Notes under the pieces: generated by a model
What the model was told of the DNA's origin: nothing
What the model saw: the letters and a program-made list of their open reading frames with translations, nothing else
Database searches by the model: none
Part shown: positions 15,082-16,555 of the stretch, one piece after another
Layout: each line of letters begins with the position of its first letter
Position numbering within the stretch: the first letter of the stretch is position 1
From: Streptomyces regalis
Lineage (GTDB): Bacteria > Actinomycetota > Actinomycetes > Streptomycetales > Streptomycetaceae
DNA: 16,555 nucleotides
Assembly (NCBI RefSeq): GCF_001509475.1
Contig: NZ_LLZG01000068.1
Coordinates: 1-16,555 of the forward strand
Direction: 5' to 3'
Program-made: the position numbers and the translations under genes

Positions 15082-16391
15082 TGGCACTCACCGGACGCGC
15101 CGCACTCCTCGCGGCCCTAGGCTCCCTCCCCGTAGGCATCTGGGACCCCAGCTGGACGGGCATCCTCGCGGTGAACGCACCTTTGGCTGCGGCCTGCGCC
15201 TGCGACTTCGCACTGGCAGCGCCGGTACGACGGCTGGGCCTGAGCCGCTCCGGCGACACCTCCGTACGCCTGGGCGAGACAGCAGACGTCACTCTCACAA
15301 TCACCAACCCATCCCCGCGCCCGCTCCGCGCCCACCTCCGCGACGCCTGGCCACCCAGCAGCTGGCAGCCGGGCACGGAGGTGGCGTCATCCCGCCACAC
15401 GGTGACGGTCCCCGCCGGCGAACGCCGGCGCATCACCACCCGCCTACGCCCCACCCGCCGCGGCGACCGCCAGGCCGACCGCGTGACGATTCGCTCGTAC
15501 GGCCCTCTGCGCCTCTTCTCCCGCCAGGGCACCCACAAAGTCCCCTGGACGGTACGCGTCCTGCCCCCCTTCACAAGCCGCAAGCACCTGCCGTCCAAAC
15601 TGGCCCGCCTGCGCGAACTCGACGGCCGCACCAGCGTGCTCATTCGCGGCCAAGGCACAGAATTCGACAGCCTGCGCGAATACGTTCCCGGCGACGACAC
15701 CCGCTCCATCGACTGGCGCGCTACGGCCCGACAGTCCGCGGTAGCCGTACGCACCTGGCGCCCCGAACGCGACCGCCACATCCTGCTCGTCCTGGACACC
15801 GGCCGCACCTCAGCAGGCCGCGTCGGCGACGCTCCACGCCTTGACGCCTCCATGGACGCGGCACTACTTCTGGCCGCCCTCGCTTCCCGAGCCGGCGACC
15901 GCGTGGACCTTCTCGCCTACGACCGTCGAGTACGCGCCCTCGTCCAGGGCCGCACAGCAGGCGACGTCCTCCCTTCCCTGGTCAACGCGATGGCCACGCT
16001 CGAACCGGAGCTGATCGAAACGGACGCACGAGGCCTGACGGCCGTAGCGCGCCGTACGGCGCCCCGCCACTCCCTGATCGTGCTGCTGACGACCCTCGAT
16101 GCCGCCCCGATCGAGGAGGGCCTGCTCCCCGTCCTGGCCCAGCTCACCCAGCGCCACACCGTTCTCCTCGCATCAGTAGCGGATCCCCACATCGCAGGCA
16201 TGGCCACCGCGCGCGGAAACACAGACTCTGTGTACGAGGCCGCAGCCGCCGCACAGGCCCAAAACGAACGCCACCGCACAGCGGAACAACTCCGCCGTCA
16301 CGGCGTCACGGTCGTCGACGCGACGCCGGAGGAACTCGCACCGGCACTGGCGGACGCATATCTGGCCCTCAAGGCGGCGGGACGCCTTTAA
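15081..16391 (+). CDS. DUF58 domain protein, partner of MoxR
   Basis: A 436-residue protein. Two hydrophobic segments at the N-terminus (about 5-22 and 26-48) anchor it in the membrane. An Ig-like beta region (about 55-160) follows, then the DUF58 signature FDSLREYVPGDDTRSIDWRA (195-214) and a von Willebrand A-like domain (about 230-430). The metal-site motif reads LDTGRTS (238-244) rather than the classical DxSxS, so metal binding may be altered. Genes of this type sit beside moxR throughout bacteria, and the protein is the likely MoxR client. The ATG at 15081 shares one base with the MoxR stop. The gene is followed 12 nt later by a hairpin and ends the operon. Confidence 0.93.
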   Translation: MALTGRAALLAALGSLPVGIWDPSWTGILAVNAPLAAACACDFALAAPVRRLGLSRSGDTSVRLGETADVTLTITNPSPRPLRAHLRDAWPPSSWQPGTEVASSRHTVTVPAGERRRITTRLRPTRRGDRQADRVTIRSYGPLRLFSRQGTHKVPWTVRVLPPFTSRKHLPSKLARLRELDGRTSVLIRGQGTEFDSLREYVPGDDTRSIDWRATARQSAVAVRTWRPERDRHILLVLDTGRTSAGRVGDAPRLDASMDAALLLAALASRAGDRVDLLAYDRRVRALVQGRTAGDVLPSLVNAMATLEPELIETDARGLTAVARRTAPRHSLIVLLTTLDAAPIEEGLLPVLAQLTQRHTVLLASVADPHIAGMATARGNTDSVYEAAAAAQAQNERHRTAEQLRRHGVTVVDATPEELAPALADAYLALKAAGRL

Positions 16392-16403
16392 CAAAGGGAA
16401 TGA

Positions 16404-16438
16404 AGGGGCCCTCCTACGCTCTCCTACGGAGGGCCCCT
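16404..16438 (+). terminator. Hairpin terminator of the MoxR-DUF58 operon
   Basis: An 11-bp perfect stem (AGGGGCCCTCC at 16404-16414 with GGAGGGCCCCT at 16428-16438) encloses a 13-nt loop, starting 12 nt after the DUF58 stop. The plus-strand tail (AATCG) is short of T, so efficiency is uncertain. Confidence 0.7.
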
Positions 16439-16462
16439 AATCGATGGGCCAACCGTAAACGC

Positions 16463-16502
16463 AGAAAGCCCCCGTGCCGGTATCCCCGGCCGGGGGCTTT
16501 CT
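16463..16502 (-). terminator. Bidirectional terminator downstream of the rRNA operon
   Basis: AGAAAGCCCCCG (16463-16474) pairs with CGGGGGCTTTCT (16491-16502), and GCCGG (16476-16480) with CCGGC (16486-16490). The result is a 17-bp stem with one bulged base and a 5-nt loop. The A/T bases at its foot provide a U-rich end on either strand. It lies 8 nt past the 5S 3' end and also faces the converging MoxR-DUF58 operon. Confidence 0.85.
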
Positions 16503-16510
16503 CAAAATTT

Positions 16511-16555
16511 GTTCGGCGGCGTCCTACTCTCCCACAGGGTCCCCCCTGCAGTACC
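16511..16555 (-). rRNA. rrf: 5S ribosomal RNA, 3' end (partial, runs off window)
   Basis: The reverse complement ends CTCTGTGGGAGAGTAGG-like sequence followed by ACGCCGCCGAAC, matching the 3' end of streptomycete 5S rRNA. Only about 45 of about 120 nt are inside the window; the rest, and presumably 23S and 16S rRNA, lie to the right on the minus strand. A terminator follows 8 nt downstream. The exact mature 3' end may differ by a base or two. Confidence 0.93.

Noticed and set aside
1..16555. CRISPR arrays, insertion sequences, tRNA genes, phage genes
   Set aside because: No regularly spaced repeats, transposase motifs, tRNA-like cloverleaf sequence or phage proteins were seen on either strand by eye.

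Overview
The window is high-GC, gene-dense actinobacterial DNA and is almost certainly from a Streptomyces chromosome. The evidence is GC-rich third codon positions, the mtrA-mtrB-lpqB cluster with mtnA and comF/hpf flanks, Streptomyces-type protein sequences for MtrA, HPF and LpqB, and a Streptomyces-like 5S rRNA 3' end at the right edge.

Layout. At 1-1281 (+) lies a damaged gene for a YcaQ-like winged-helix DNA glycosylase. It has lost its start codon at a direct-repeat junction and carries a one-base frameshift. Seven genes follow on the minus strand (1366-10646, listed right to left in transcription order): mtnA (methionine salvage), mtrA-mtrB-lpqB (response regulator, sensor kinase, lipoprotein), a ComF-family phosphoribosyltransferase, hpf (long ribosome hibernation factor) and an orphan NarL/LuxR-type response regulator. 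Strong hairpins follow lpqB and hpf, so comF, hpf and the regulator are probably separate transcription units. mtrA-mtrB-lpqB is tightly packed: the mtrB start lies 1 nt after the mtrA stop, and lpqB starts inside the end of mtrB.

From 10787 to 16391 (+) a divergent operon encodes a proline-rich multi-pass membrane protein (GPDPase_memb family), a DUF4129 protein, a DUF4350 protein, a MoxR AAA+ ATPase and a DUF58 protein. The last four are joined by a 4-nt gap, two ATGA overlaps and a TGATG overlap, which points to a co-translated, membrane-linked MoxR system. It ends at a hairpin and converges on a minus-strand rRNA operon, of which only the 3' 45 nt of 5S rRNA and its terminator are in the window.

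How it fits together. MtrAB-LpqB is a conserved actinobacterial envelope and development signalling unit. An inverted repeat with GTCAC half-sites upstream of mtrA is a candidate autoregulatory site. HPF stabilises inactive ribosomes in dormancy. The MoxR-DUF58 operon is widespread in actinobacteria but its function is not defined; it is the best candidate here for an under-described system. Most of the region is core genome. The unusual points are the broken glycosylase with its 102-bp repeat, a decapeptide-repeat insertion in ComF, a pair of DnaA-box sequences ahead of comF, and several dyads.
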